Below are positions 44,015 to 51,660 of a stretch of 54,258 nucleotides of DNA, in pieces. The notes under the pieces are model-generated. The model was not told where the DNA came from and searched no databases. It saw only the letters and a list, made by a program, of their open reading frames with translations. The stretch comes from Erysipelotrichales bacterium (GTDB taxonomy: Bacteria; Bacillota_I; Bacilli_A; Acholeplasmatales; WRBM01), in the NCBI GenBank assembly GCA_009784525.1, contig WRBM01000010.1, positions 1 through 54,258 on the forward strand, written 5' to 3'. The translations under genes and the position numbers were made by a program. Numbering within the stretch: position 1 is the stretch's first letter; each line of letters opens with the position of its first letter.

Positions 44015-44359
44015 ATGAACTTACAGATTTTTGGCAGTAATAGTTGTTTTGATACAAAAAAAGCCCAACGCTTCTTTAAAGAAAGAAATATTGGCTTTCA
44101 GTTTGTTGACTTAAAACTTTTTTCTCTTAGTCCAAAAGAGTTTGAGTCAGTATATAAGAACTTTAATGAAATTGATGAATTGATTGATAAAAAAAGTCCT
44201 TTATATAAAAAACTTTTTATTGAACATTTAGCTTATGACGAAGAAAAAATAGTGAAACTACAGGAAAATCCACTATTATTCGTGTTGCCGATTGTTCGTA
44301 ACGGTCCAAAAGCAACAGTTGGTTATCAACCTGAAGTTTGGCTCAAGTGGATGGAATAA
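44015..44359 (+). CDS. ArsC/Spx-family thioredoxin-like protein
   Basis: 114 residues. The N-terminal SNSCFDTKKAQRFFKERNIGFQFVDL and the late VLPIVRNGPKATVGYQPEVW match the ArsC/Spx/YffB family. There is a single N-terminal cysteine (C-F-D-T), so it is not an Spx protein with a C-x-x-C switch. Arsenate reductase activity cannot be claimed. The ATG directly follows the cyclophilin stop. Its last 17 bases overlap the convergent ligase gene. Confidence 0.88.
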   Translation: MNLQIFGSNSCFDTKKAQRFFKERNIGFQFVDLKLFSLSPKEFESVYKNFNEIDELIDKKSPLYKKLFIEHLAYDEEKIVKLQENPLLFVLPIVRNGPKATVGYQPEVWLKWME

Positions 44360-45263
44360 AACCTTTAAAGACGGGATTGCGCCAAGCACCAGAAGACGTC
44401 TTTTCTGAATAGTTTATTTTACAAGTTAGTATTGGTTTAACCCAAATAATATCTTTAAAAGAAGAATCCGCAAATAGCGGACTTTTTATTTTGTTCTCTT
44501 TAACAAAGCCTTGGATAAAGTCCTGGTTCTTTTGATTACTGCCTAAATAAAGCTTATCCCGATAGACTAATTTATTGTTTTTATTATAAACACCAGTAAT
44601 TAAATCTTTTATAATGCCATCAGCTTCAAATATAACACCACAGATAACTAAATTTTCTTGATGAGTAACTTTTATTTTAAGCCAATCAACAGTTCGTTTG
44701 CCCATTTGATATATACTCATTTTATTTTTAGCTACTATGCCTTCAAGTTTTTCTTTCTTAATTAGATTGAAAAAATCTTTTCCATTATTTTCGATGTAGC
44801 GAATAATATTAATAAATTCGTTTTCCTGGACAATTTCATTTAAAATCTCTTTTCTTTGTATTAAAGGAAGTTCGGTTATAAGATTATCTTCAAGGAATAA
44901 AATATCAAATACGATAAATACGGCAGGTATTTTGGTAGCTAAATAATTTGTTTTGGCAAAATCTTTAACATGTCTATTAAGTAATTGATGAAAACTAGGC
45001 TTTCCATCTTTAAAACAAACGATTTCTCCATCTAAAATACATTTTTTATGGACTTGTTGGTGGAGATTAGAGAGTTCTGGAAAATATTTTGTTTCATCGT
45101 TATTACGCCTATTAATGATTATGGTTTCATTATCCACATATAAAAGGGCCCTAATCCCATCGAACTTAAGTTCGAATAAGTAATCAGACGAGTCGAAAGC
45201 TTCTGATATTCCAAGTAACATTGGTCTTGCTTTTTTTTCATTAAATATATCATCTCTTTTCAT
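44343..45263 (-). CDS. ligD: ATP-dependent DNA ligase, LigD ligase-domain type
   Basis: 306 residues from the ATG at 45263. The adenylation motif is LFELKFDGIRALL with the nucleophilic lysine, followed by IINRRN, ILDGEIV, VFDILFL, EGIVAKNK and DWLKIK; a C-terminal OB domain completes the ligase. The polymerase and phosphoesterase domains of the large LigD enzymes are absent. It is read directly from ku and overlaps its end by 14 bases, so the two make a minimal nonhomologous end-joining unit. An in-frame ATG at 45296 is an alternative start. Confidence 0.93.
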   Translation of the reverse strand: MKRDDIFNEKKARPMLLGISEAFDSSDYLFELKFDGIRALLYVDNETIIINRRNNDETKYFPELSNLHQQVHKKCILDGEIVCFKDGKPSFHQLLNRHVKDFAKTNYLATKIPAVFIVFDILFLEDNLITELPLIQRKEILNEIVQENEFINIIRYIENNGKDFFNLIKKEKLEGIVAKNKMSIYQMGKRTVDWLKIKVTHQENLVICGVIFEADGIIKDLITGVYNKNNKLVYRDKLYLGSNQKNQDFIQGFVKENKIKSPLFADSSFKDIIWVKPILTCKINYSEKTSSGAWRNPVFKGFIPST

Positions 45264-46047
45264 TTTTTTTAGCAGGCTTTTTTTTGAGAGAAGCATTTTG
45301 CAAGGTTTTTTCTAAAGCGTCCATTAAATCAATTGCTCGACTAGAATCGCGGTTTTTATCTAGCGCCACAATTTCCTGACCATTAACTTTCTTTTCAATG
45401 GCTTCAACTAATCTTAAGCGATATTCATCGCGATAACTTTCGGGAACGAATTGGGATGACATGCTGTTTATAATTTCTTTTGCCATTGAAAGTTCTTTAG
45501 GAGATAAAGCTTCATCAATATTTTTAGCAGGATTTACTTTAATTTCTTCCTCAAAAAACATAGTATTCAAAATCATTTCGCCATTTTTAACCCGAAGCGC
45601 AAGTAATGTTTCCTTACTGCCTAAAAAACTTTTGGCTATCCCAACTTTATTTTCTTTTTCCATAGCCATCTTTAAAAGCACAAAAGCTTTAACAGCTTTT
45701 TCCGGGACAACATAGTAGGCTTTATCATAATAAATAGGATCAATTTCTGCTAAATCAATAAAGCCTTCAATCGAAATAGTCCGATCTTTATTTGTTTTTA
45801 TTTTTTCAAAATCCTCGTCTTCGAAGATAACGTATTTATCTTTTTCGTATTGATAACCTTTAACGATATCAGCTTGCTTAACTTCTCTATTATTGCAATC
45901 AACACAAGTTTTTTTATATTGAACGCGGCTTTTGGTTTTTTTATCTAACATATTAAAACCAATATCGTTTGGTTTTACAACAGCGTGTAAGGCGACAGGA
46001 ATATAAACTAAGCCAAAATTAATTGATGTTTTATAGCTTTGAGCCAT
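45250..46047 (-). CDS. ku: Ku DNA end-binding protein
   Basis: 265 residues. The bacterial Ku core is clear: SINFGLVYIPVALHAVV at the N-terminus, then CVDCNNREVKQADIVKGYQYEKDKYV and FIDLAEIDPIYYDKAYYVVP. The C-terminus ends in a lysine-rich tail (LKKKPAKKNEKR), thought in relatives to help DNA binding. Ku binds broken ends as a homodimer and recruits LigD. The ATG at 46047 has an ideal AAGGAGGA site; the frame to 46089 is only an extension. Confidence 0.96.
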   Translation of the reverse strand: MAQSYKTSINFGLVYIPVALHAVVKPNDIGFNMLDKKTKSRVQYKKTCVDCNNREVKQADIVKGYQYEKDKYVIFEDEDFEKIKTNKDRTISIEGFIDLAEIDPIYYDKAYYVVPEKAVKAFVLLKMAMEKENKVGIAKSFLGSKETLLALRVKNGEMILNTMFFEEEIKVNPAKNIDEALSPKELSMAKEIINSMSSQFVPESYRDEYRLRLVEAIEKKVNGQEIVALDKNRDSSRAIDLMDALEKTLQNASLKKKPAKKNEKR

Positions 46048-46130
46048 GAGAAGTCCTCCTTTTTTCTTAGTATTCCCGAGTTTGAACAATAAATTATCTT
46101 TTGGCGTGAAAAAATTATTTTTGCGGGATT

Positions 46131-46241
46131 GATACAGAAGGCCGTGTTTGGAGTTGGGGCTTTAATGATCGTTGTATTACGGGACAAGGAATGCCTTCTG
46201 GCGGTACTTTAATCCCGACACAAATTAACTTTTCAATATAA
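46131..46241 (+). pseudogene. Orphan RCC1-type repeat fragment (second)
   Basis: The frame reads DTEGRVWSWGFNDRC, then TGQGMPSGGTLIPTQINFSI and TAA. It is one RCC1 blade with the G-R-V-W-S-W-G-x-N core and the P-T-x-I strand. There is no start codon or ribosome site. It resembles the fragment at 151-237 in its IDT-x-x-R-x-WSWG core. A terminator follows at once, as if the 3' end of a longer gene survived. Confidence 0.6.
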
Positions 46242-46252
46242 ATATAACTTTT

Positions 46253-46280
46253 AAAATCCTCTGTAAAAAGAGGATTTTAA
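46253..46280 (+). terminator. Terminator after the RCC1 remnant
   Basis: AAAATCCTC (46253-46261) and GAGGATTTT (46270-46278) with an eight-base loop. Confidence 0.75.
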
Positions 46281-46559
46281 TTCTTTATGAATAAAATCAA
46301 TTAAAATTATCAAGGATAGGTTAGGTTTAGACGAAAACTTGATGGCTTTCAAGTAGGGTGGCATAAGATAGACAAAGCTATTTAATTTAGTTGAAAATTT
46401 TAAGCCAAATATAAGACGCGTACTGCGCTAAGTATAATTGAAGGAGATTTAACATTCTCAATTGAACAGAACAAAACATATTAAGTAAATGAAAAAGCCG
46501 CAGATAAGCCGAATAACGATTTATAAACGCAGTAAGGTTCTTCGTTAGTTTCCTAAAAA
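46281..46559. other. Long untranslated stretch before the MntP-like gene
   Basis: About 280 bases without a credible gene. A minus-strand frame over 46387-46644 has no ribosome site and is not credible. Together with 46560-46671 this may be one long leader RNA. Confidence 0.4.
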
Positions 46560-46671
46560 AAAGATTAGTCCTGCCTAAATGCCGTAACCAGTTGAAGCAA
46601 AAGTGCATATATATATAGCAGGTGTTAGTTGCGACTAATTGCATTTGCCTAGCACTTTAGGAGAGATTATT
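46560..46671 (+). promoter_or_regulatory. Structured leader with alternative stems that can hide the ribosome site
   Basis: AAAGTGC (46600-46606) is complementary to GCACTTT (46652-46658), which abuts the AGGAG ribosome site (46659-46663). ATTAGTC (46564-46570) can pair with GACTAAT (46633-46639). The same bases can instead form a local hairpin TTAGT-TGCG-ACTAA (46625-46638). AAATGC (46577-46582) also complements GCATTT (46641-46646). Competing stems of this kind suggest an RNA switch. I do not see the conserved core of the yybP-ykoY manganese riboswitch. Confidence 0.45.
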
Positions 46672-47235
46672 ATGTTTTTACCATTACTATCTGGACTCGT
46701 TGTTTCGATAGATGCATTTTTCATCGGTTTATCGCTGGGCTTACAGAAAAAGTTTAAGTTTTTATATTTAATTATGATTAACGTGTTTTTGCTTGCTCTT
46801 TGTTTTATTGGTTTTTTTATTGCTGGTCGAGTTTATGACCTTATTCCATTTGATACTGACTTGATAGTTGGCTTTACCTTTATCGGCCTTGGATTATGGT
46901 ATATTTTGCATAATCTAATAGGCAGTTATTTGAAAAAAAGAAAAGGAAAGACTGAAACTGAAGAGGCTTCGTTTAAAACAATCATTATTATTGGCTTAGT
47001 TATGAGCATCGAAGCAATGATAATAACAATGGGGATTACCTTTATGTTCATTGAAAATTCAACAATTTTAATTCCAATTGTCGTTGCGTTTGCTCATTTT
47101 GGCTATTCGGCTTTATCGTTTTATCTAGCAAGAACAAAATATATAAAAAAATTGCCTACGACATTAAGTTATATTATCTCTGGATCGGCTTTAATTATTT
47201 ATGGACTTATGGCTTTATTTTTAGAAATAATGTAA
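46672..47235 (+). CDS. mntP: MntP-family (DUF204) putative manganese efflux protein
   Basis: 187 residues with six membrane segments in two repeats. The metal-site helix reads VVSIDAFFIGLSLGL; the second repeat has VMSIEAMIITMGITF, with Glu where most MntP proteins have Asp. The sporulation membrane protein YtaF belongs to the same superfamily and is an alternative. The ATG at 46672 follows TTAGGAGAGA; the upstream ATG at 46639 lies in the leader. With the ZIP transporter and MntR-like regulator it suggests manganese homeostasis. Confidence 0.8.
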   Translation: MFLPLLSGLVVSIDAFFIGLSLGLQKKFKFLYLIMINVFLLALCFIGFFIAGRVYDLIPFDTDLIVGFTFIGLGLWYILHNLIGSYLKKRKGKTETEEASFKTIIIIGLVMSIEAMIITMGITFMFIENSTILIPIVVAFAHFGYSALSFYLARTKYIKKLPTTLSYIISGSALIIYGLMALFLEIM

Positions 47236-47242
47236 TGTTTTT

Positions 47243-47268
47243 GACCACTAACGCAAGTGGTCTTTTTT
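47243..47268 (+). terminator. Terminator after the MntP-like gene
   Basis: GACCACT (47243-47249) and AGTGGTC (47256-47262) with a six-base loop, then six Ts. Confidence 0.85.
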
Positions 47269-47438
47269 CTTGAAATTTTTCAGTGTTTATGTTTTGAAAA
47301 GGGAAAAAGCCCCATAGCTAATATCAACATAAACGCAGATGCTTATATAAAAAGATGAATCATGGGCAGAGTAGTAGTGCAACATGGTCAATAGATTTTG
47401 GTCTGTGAAGATAAATCTTTTATGGCGAGTCAAAGAGC

Positions 47439-48644
47439 TTAGTTAAAATTATTGGTAATGAAGTCTTTATCAAGTAGTTTAGGATAACTTAAATCAATAA
47501 ATAAGGCTCCTAGCGGCGCAGTAATTAAAATCGCAATAACGGCGACCGATAAAATTAAAGAGCCAGACGCAATGCCAATGGAAAATGGGATAGCGGCTAG
47601 TGCAGCTTGAACAGTAGCTTTTGGCGAAAAAGCCAAAGCACAGAAAAGGCGTTCTTTCTTATTAAGTTGCGAGAAAAATAAGGAAATAAAAATACCAACG
47701 ATTCTAAATGCTAACGCAATACCAATAACTAATATAATTTTTAAGATTGAAACTTCCAAATTTTGAAAATCAAGATTAGCTCCAATTAGCACAAATAACA
47801 TGATTTCCGCAAAGAACCAAAGATTTTTATATTTAACAGACAATTTTTTTGAAGAGAGATTGTCTTTTTTGAGCAAAATCACAGCCATACTAATTATCGA
47901 TAAAAAACTGGCGTAGGGAACCCTTTCTCCAATTAATTGTTCTAAGGCTAAAAATAAGAAAGAGATACTTAAAAGCATTAAAAGCTTACAGTTAGTTGGG
48001 ATTTTCATTAATTTGAAAGTATTGCTTACTATTAATCCCGTTAGGATTCCAACTAATATTCCTAATATTATCGCTACTGGAATTTGCCAAATAATCGCAA
48101 AAGAGAAACTTCCGTCATTATTAGCAGAAATCAAAGCCGCAAATAAAGTAATGATAAAAACGGATTCTAAAGATGCACTTGTCATTAATATTTCCGGAAT
48201 TTTTTTCGCGTTGCCAAAGTTCAGCTCTTTAATCTTTAACATTCTTGGTATCAATACAGCAGGAGAAACTGCGGCCATAACCGTACCTAGAACCAAAGAC
48301 TCAAAAAGTGATAGCTTTAATACAAAGATTCCCAACAAGCAATAACCAATGATTTCTAAAGATGCGGGAATAAAACTTAACGAAATTGTAGGCATTCCTT
48401 TGTTATAAAGACTAGAAATATTTATAGAAAGCCCAGCGCGCGTTAAAATAATAATTAGCGCTAGCGTTCTTAATTCAAAGGATAAATCTAAAATTGAAAG
48501 AGAAATCAAATCTAAAAAATAAGGTCCCAAAATAATTCCAGTAATAAGCATACCTAATAAAGGTGGTAGTTTTAGTTTATTGCAAATTGAACTAAGCAAA
48601 AGTGCTGATAAAAAAATAATTGCCAGACTTGTTAGAAAATCCAT
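47439..48644 (-). CDS. Cation:proton antiporter (CPA family)
   Basis: 401 residues and about 12 membrane segments, with no cytoplasmic regulatory domain. Features include KLPPLLGMLITGIILGP in the second segment, a TRAGLSIN stretch, GTVMAAVSPAVLIPRM near residue 120-135, the ion-site region here having Ser-Pro where many antiporters have N-D or D-D, and FSPKATVQAALAAIP late. It should exchange Na+ or K+ for H+. The ion is not predictable. GGAGGTAAA precedes the ATG. Confidence 0.9.
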   Translation of the reverse strand: MDFLTSLAIIFLSALLLSSICNKLKLPPLLGMLITGIILGPYFLDLISLSILDLSFELRTLALIIILTRAGLSINISSLYNKGMPTISLSFIPASLEIIGYCLLGIFVLKLSLFESLVLGTVMAAVSPAVLIPRMLKIKELNFGNAKKIPEILMTSASLESVFIITLFAALISANNDGSFSFAIIWQIPVAIILGILVGILTGLIVSNTFKLMKIPTNCKLLMLLSISFLFLALEQLIGERVPYASFLSIISMAVILLKKDNLSSKKLSVKYKNLWFFAEIMLFVLIGANLDFQNLEVSILKIILVIGIALAFRIVGIFISLFFSQLNKKERLFCALAFSPKATVQAALAAIPFSIGIASGSLILSVAVIAILITAPLGALFIDLSYPKLLDKDFITNNFN

Positions 48645-48663
48645 TTTACCTCCAAATGAACAA

Positions 48664-48683
48664 AACGAAAATAAATTTTCGTT
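48664..48683 (-). terminator. Terminator of the repeated small gene
   Basis: AACGAAAAT (48664-48672) and ATTTTCGTT (48675-48683), followed on the minus strand by TTGTTC. It is part of the conserved 3' region of the repeat family. Confidence 0.6.
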
Positions 48684-48712
48684 ACGGGGCTGATGCCTCT
48701 CTTTATAAGAAA

Positions 48713-48898
48713 TTACAGTGTTACTTGTAATCTTATGGGTGTTGTTAGACCGCTATTCCTCAGATTTTGAATTACTTCATCGTCTTTGGGTTTACTTTTT
48801 GCCATTATATTTAAACTGTCTAATATCTGAATTAATAAGCTTCCTGTCTTAGTCTGGAATAAGCGATTATTTCTCTTACTAAGATACTCATTTTTCAC
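48713..48898 (-). CDS. Small gene of a repeated family, possibly frameshifted
   Basis: The longest frame starts with GTG at 48898 and gives 61 residues ending DDEVIQNLRNSGL and RLQVTL. The GTG is itself part of the GAGGTG ribosome site (48901-48896). The ATG correctly placed for that site (48891) opens another frame, giving only 19 residues (MSILVREIIAYSRLRQEAY). Either the GTG frame is used with little Shine-Dalgarno help, or an ancestral gene was shortened and frameshifted. It has its own promoter, a palindrome in the leader and a terminator. The protein is not recognised. Confidence 0.5.
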   Translation of the reverse strand: MKNEYLSKRNNRLFQTKTGSLLIQILDSLNIMAKSKPKDDEVIQNLRNSGLTTPIRLQVTL

Positions 48899-48902
48899 CT
48901 CG

Positions 48903-48917
48903 ATTCTTGTTAAGAAT
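48903..48917. promoter_or_regulatory. Palindrome in the leader of the repeated small gene
   Basis: ATTCTT-GTT-AAGAAT lies between the -10 box and the ribosome site, where a repressor could bind. No other copy is available for comparison because copies A and B lack their 5' ends here. Confidence 0.4.
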
Positions 48918-48925
48918 ATGATGTT

Positions 48926-48954
48926 ATTATAACACTAAAATCTAGTAAAAACAA
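48926..48954 (-). promoter_or_regulatory. Sigma-A promoter of the repeated small gene
   Basis: On the minus strand TTGTTT (48954-48949), 17-base spacer, TATAAT (48931-48926). Confidence 0.7.
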
Positions 48955-49053
48955 GAATTATTTTTCTTTTTTTTAGCTTGAAAAAATGTTCTAGATAAAG
49001 CAAATAAAACTATGGTTTTAGGGTTAAATTTGAGAAAAATTCTCTCATATACG

Positions 49054-49070
49054 CGTGTATAATATACACG
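49054..49070. promoter_or_regulatory. Perfect palindrome CGTGTATA-A-TATACACG
   Basis: Arms at 49054-49061 and 49063-49070. A smaller palindrome, GAGAA-AAA-TTCTC, lies just upstream near 49033. No gene start is adjacent: the region lies between the 5' end of the repeated small gene and the 3' end of the ABC exporter gene. A protein-binding site is possible. Confidence 0.35.
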
Positions 49071-49131
49071 ATATTAAGTATAAGTATTGTTATAAGATGA
49101 AAATAGAAATTCCTAAATGAATAAAAAATTA

Positions 49132-49156
49132 AACGCGGAAAAATTACTTCCGCGTT
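49132..49156 (-). terminator. Terminator after the canonical ABC exporter
   Basis: AACGCGGAA (49132-49140) and TTCCGCGTT (49148-49156), seven-base loop, with T-rich sequence following on the minus strand. Confidence 0.8.
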
Positions 49157-49160
49157 AATA

Positions 49161-50867
49161 TTATATACTTAATAAATTTTTATAAACGCCTTCTTTTTGT
49201 AGAAGTTCTTCATGGCTTCCAGCTTCAATAATGCCATCTTTGCCTAAAACGACGATTTTATCGCAGTTTTTGATTGTTGATAAACGATGAGCAATCACAA
49301 TAATTGTTTTATCAGCTGAAAGATTATCAAAAGCATTTTGAATTATTCTTTCTGTTTCATTATCTAAAGCTGAAGTTGCTTCATCAAGAATCAAAATCTT
49401 AGGACTCTTTAAAAATAAACGGGCAATAGCGATTCGTTGTTTCTGACCACCAGAAAGTTTAACGCCGCGTTCTCCTGTTATAGTACTATAACCATGATCT
49501 AAGGATTCGATAAAGTGGTGAATATTGGCTTTTTTAGCAGCCTCAATAACTTCTTCATCAGTTGCGTCTGGTTTTCCATATAAGATATTTTCTTTAATTG
49601 TTCCATAAAAGATGTAAACATCTTGTTGAATCTGACCAATCGCGTTACGCAATGAATATAAATCATAATTCGCAATATCAACGCCATCAATTAAAATATG
49701 CCCTTCATTTAAAGGATAAAAACGAGAGAGAAGTTTGGCAATTGTCGTTTTACCAACACCTGTTTCACCGATAATAGCTATTTTCTGACCACTTTCAATC
49801 TTAAGGTTGAAAGCAGTTAATACATCGTCAAAATCTTTGTTATATCTGAATGTAACATTCTCAAAGACGATTTCACCGCGAGGTTCATTAAGTAAAATAG
49901 CATTAGGATTATTTTTAATTAAAGGATCAATTTGTAAAACCTGATAAAATCTTTCAAAGCCACTCATTCCTTGTTGGATTTGTTGCATAGACGCAATTAA
50001 TCTAGCAATTGGTCTTGTCAAAAAGTTAATATAAAGAAAATAAACAAATAAATCAGTTATCGTAATATAAGCCCGAAAGACAAAGAAACCGCCAACTACA
50101 AGAAGTGTCAGGTTAACTAAACCTAATAGAAATTCGTTACCAGAAACAAATATTCCTAATTGCTTATAAGCGCCCCGCCAGCTTTCTTTAAAATCTTCAT
50201 TATATTTTTCAAATTTTTTTGTTTCAAACTCTTCATTACAAAAAGCTTTTGTTAAACGAATACCACCTAAACTACTTTCTAATTGGCTGTTTAGTTCGCC
50301 GTGCTGAGTTCTTGTCTCCCGAAAAGCCTGAAGCATTTTCTTGCGTCTATATATAGAGAAGAAGACTTGAACTAAGATAATCGCAAATAAAATAAAAGTT
50401 AAAAGCGGATTGATTAAACAAAGAATAATAAAACTACCACAAAAAAGCAATACAGAAACTAAAATGTCTTCAGGAACATGATGACTCATCTCGCTGATGT
50501 CGCGCAAATGATTTGTCATGTTGCTCATTAATTCACCAGTTTTATGATCATCAAAAAACTGATAATCAAGTACCTGATATTTTTTAAACAAATCAGCCCG
50601 CATATCATTTTCGATTCTGGCTCCCATAACATGTCCTAAATAATTGATTATATAAGAACAGGCCATTCTTAAGAGATAAATCCCTAATAATACGGCTCCA
50701 AATACTAAAACCATCCGAAAATTATTATCGGGAATAAAGTTTTCCAAAACACTTCGCGTAAAAATTGGAAAAATTAAATCAGCTCCCGCAACAATTATTG
50801 CACAAGACATATCAAGGATGAATAAGCCCATGTGTGGTTTATAATAACTAGCAAATTTTTTAAACAT
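49161..50867 (-). CDS. ABC exporter, single-polypeptide half-transporter (MsbA/LmrA-like)
   Basis: 568 residues with six membrane segments (up to about 300) and a canonical ATPase domain: GETGVGKTT (Walker A), VKLSGGQKQRIAIAR (signature), ILILDEATSALD (Walker B) and IAHRLSTI (switch histidine). It probably works as a homodimer exporting lipids or drugs. It contrasts with the degraded pair at 561-4086. The ribosome site is TAGGAGTGAAGAT. It is monocistronic, with terminator and a divergent two-component system upstream. Confidence 0.95.
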   Translation of the reverse strand: MFKKFASYYKPHMGLFILDMSCAIIVAGADLIFPIFTRSVLENFIPDNNFRMVLVFGAVLLGIYLLRMACSYIINYLGHVMGARIENDMRADLFKKYQVLDYQFFDDHKTGELMSNMTNHLRDISEMSHHVPEDILVSVLLFCGSFIILCLINPLLTFILFAIILVQVFFSIYRRKKMLQAFRETRTQHGELNSQLESSLGGIRLTKAFCNEEFETKKFEKYNEDFKESWRGAYKQLGIFVSGNEFLLGLVNLTLLVVGGFFVFRAYITITDLFVYFLYINFLTRPIARLIASMQQIQQGMSGFERFYQVLQIDPLIKNNPNAILLNEPRGEIVFENVTFRYNKDFDDVLTAFNLKIESGQKIAIIGETGVGKTTIAKLLSRFYPLNEGHILIDGVDIANYDLYSLRNAIGQIQQDVYIFYGTIKENILYGKPDATDEEVIEAAKKANIHHFIESLDHGYSTITGERGVKLSGGQKQRIAIARLFLKSPKILILDEATSALDNETERIIQNAFDNLSADKTIIVIAHRLSTIKNCDKIVVLGKDGIIEAGSHEELLQKEGVYKNLLSI

Positions 50868-50953
50868 ATCTTCACTCCTATTAAATCATTATATAATTAT
50901 ATAACAAAATCAATTAAAATGAAAGGTCTATTGCTAGTTTTAAAAGTCACTAC

Positions 50954-50982
50954 TTGAAAAAAAGCAGCAATTGTGTTAAAAT
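50954..50982 (+). promoter_or_regulatory. Sigma-A promoter of the second two-component system
   Basis: TTGAAA (50954-50959), 17-base spacer, TAAAAT (50977-50982), 28 bases before the start codon. Confidence 0.65.
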
Positions 50983-51009
50983 ACTACTCAAAAGAATGGT
51001 GGTGTCTAA

Positions 51010-51660
51010 ATGGTAAAAATATGCTATATTGAAGATGAAAAAGACCTTGCATCATTAGTAATTAAATATCTGAAAATGGAAGACTATCAGGTTTTTCACT
51101 ATACTAATGGTGATACAATCTTTGCTGGAAATGTTGATTTTGACCTTTTCATTTTAGACATTATGTTAGATGGTGACCATAACGGTTATGACATTTTAAA
51201 GAAAGTCAAGACTTTAAATCCAAAGGCTTTTGTTATATTTACAAGTTGTCGCAATCAGGATCTTGATAAAATTATCGGACTGGAAATGGGTGGCGATGAT
51301 TATCTTGCAAAGCCTTTTTCGCCAAAAGAATTAATACTAAGAGTTAAAAATATTCTTAGGCGCAAAAATTCTATAGAAGATTTAAATGTAAAGGGCTATC
51401 GAATTGATGTGGCGCAAAGAAGAATCTATTACAATAATGAAACCCTTGAGTTGACAAGTAAAGAATTTGACTTAATCAGCTTTTTCATTAATAATCCGAA
51501 AAAAGCTTTTTCCAGAGAAAATATTCTTAAGTTTGTTTGGGGAGAAAACTATTTTGGCAGTGATAGGGTAGTTGATGATTTAATGCGAAGAATGCGCAAA
51601 AAGATTATACACTTGGATTTTGAAACGATATACGGCTTTGGCTATCGCTTGAATATATGA
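51010..51660 (+). CDS. OmpR-family response regulator (second system)
   Basis: 216 residues. The receiver has YIEDEKD at the N-terminus, the phosphorylation aspartate in LFILDIMLDG near residue 52, FTSCR, and lysine in YLAKPFSPKE. The winged-helix output domain ends in TIYGFGYRLNI. Its stop overlaps the kinase start as ATGA. The divergent ABC exporter gene across the intergenic region is a plausible target. Confidence 0.95.
   Translation: MVKICYIEDEKDLASLVIKYLKMEDYQVFHYTNGDTIFAGNVDFDLFILDIMLDGDHNGYDILKKVKTLNPKAFVIFTSCRNQDLDKIIGLEMGGDDYLAKPFSPKELILRVKNILRRKNSIEDLNVKGYRIDVAQRRIYYNNETLELTSKEFDLISFFINNPKKAFSRENILKFVWGENYFGSDRVVDDLMRRMRKKIIHLDFETIYGFGYRLNI

Larger units (their letters stand above)
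48657..48898 (-). repeat. Dispersed repeat, copy C (the most complete)
   Basis: It contains a reading frame plus the shared 3' UTR block (TGTAATTTCTTATAAAG, then GGCATCAGCC, then the A/T hairpin and TTTTGTTC). Copies A and B keep only the end of this unit. Confidence 0.6.

Noticed and set aside
46387-46644. An 85-codon minus-strand frame in the MntP leader region
   Set aside because: No ribosome site, no recognisable domain, and the plus strand has paired segments better explained as leader RNA.
46281-46671. yybP-ykoY manganese riboswitch
   Set aside because: The gene context fits, but I could not find the conserved loop sequences, so the region is reported only as a structured leader.
47290-47438. 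Short frame ending ATWSIDFGL upstream of the antiporter 3' end
   Set aside because: Only 17 codons without ribosome site; it may be a remnant of a surface protein but cannot be supported.
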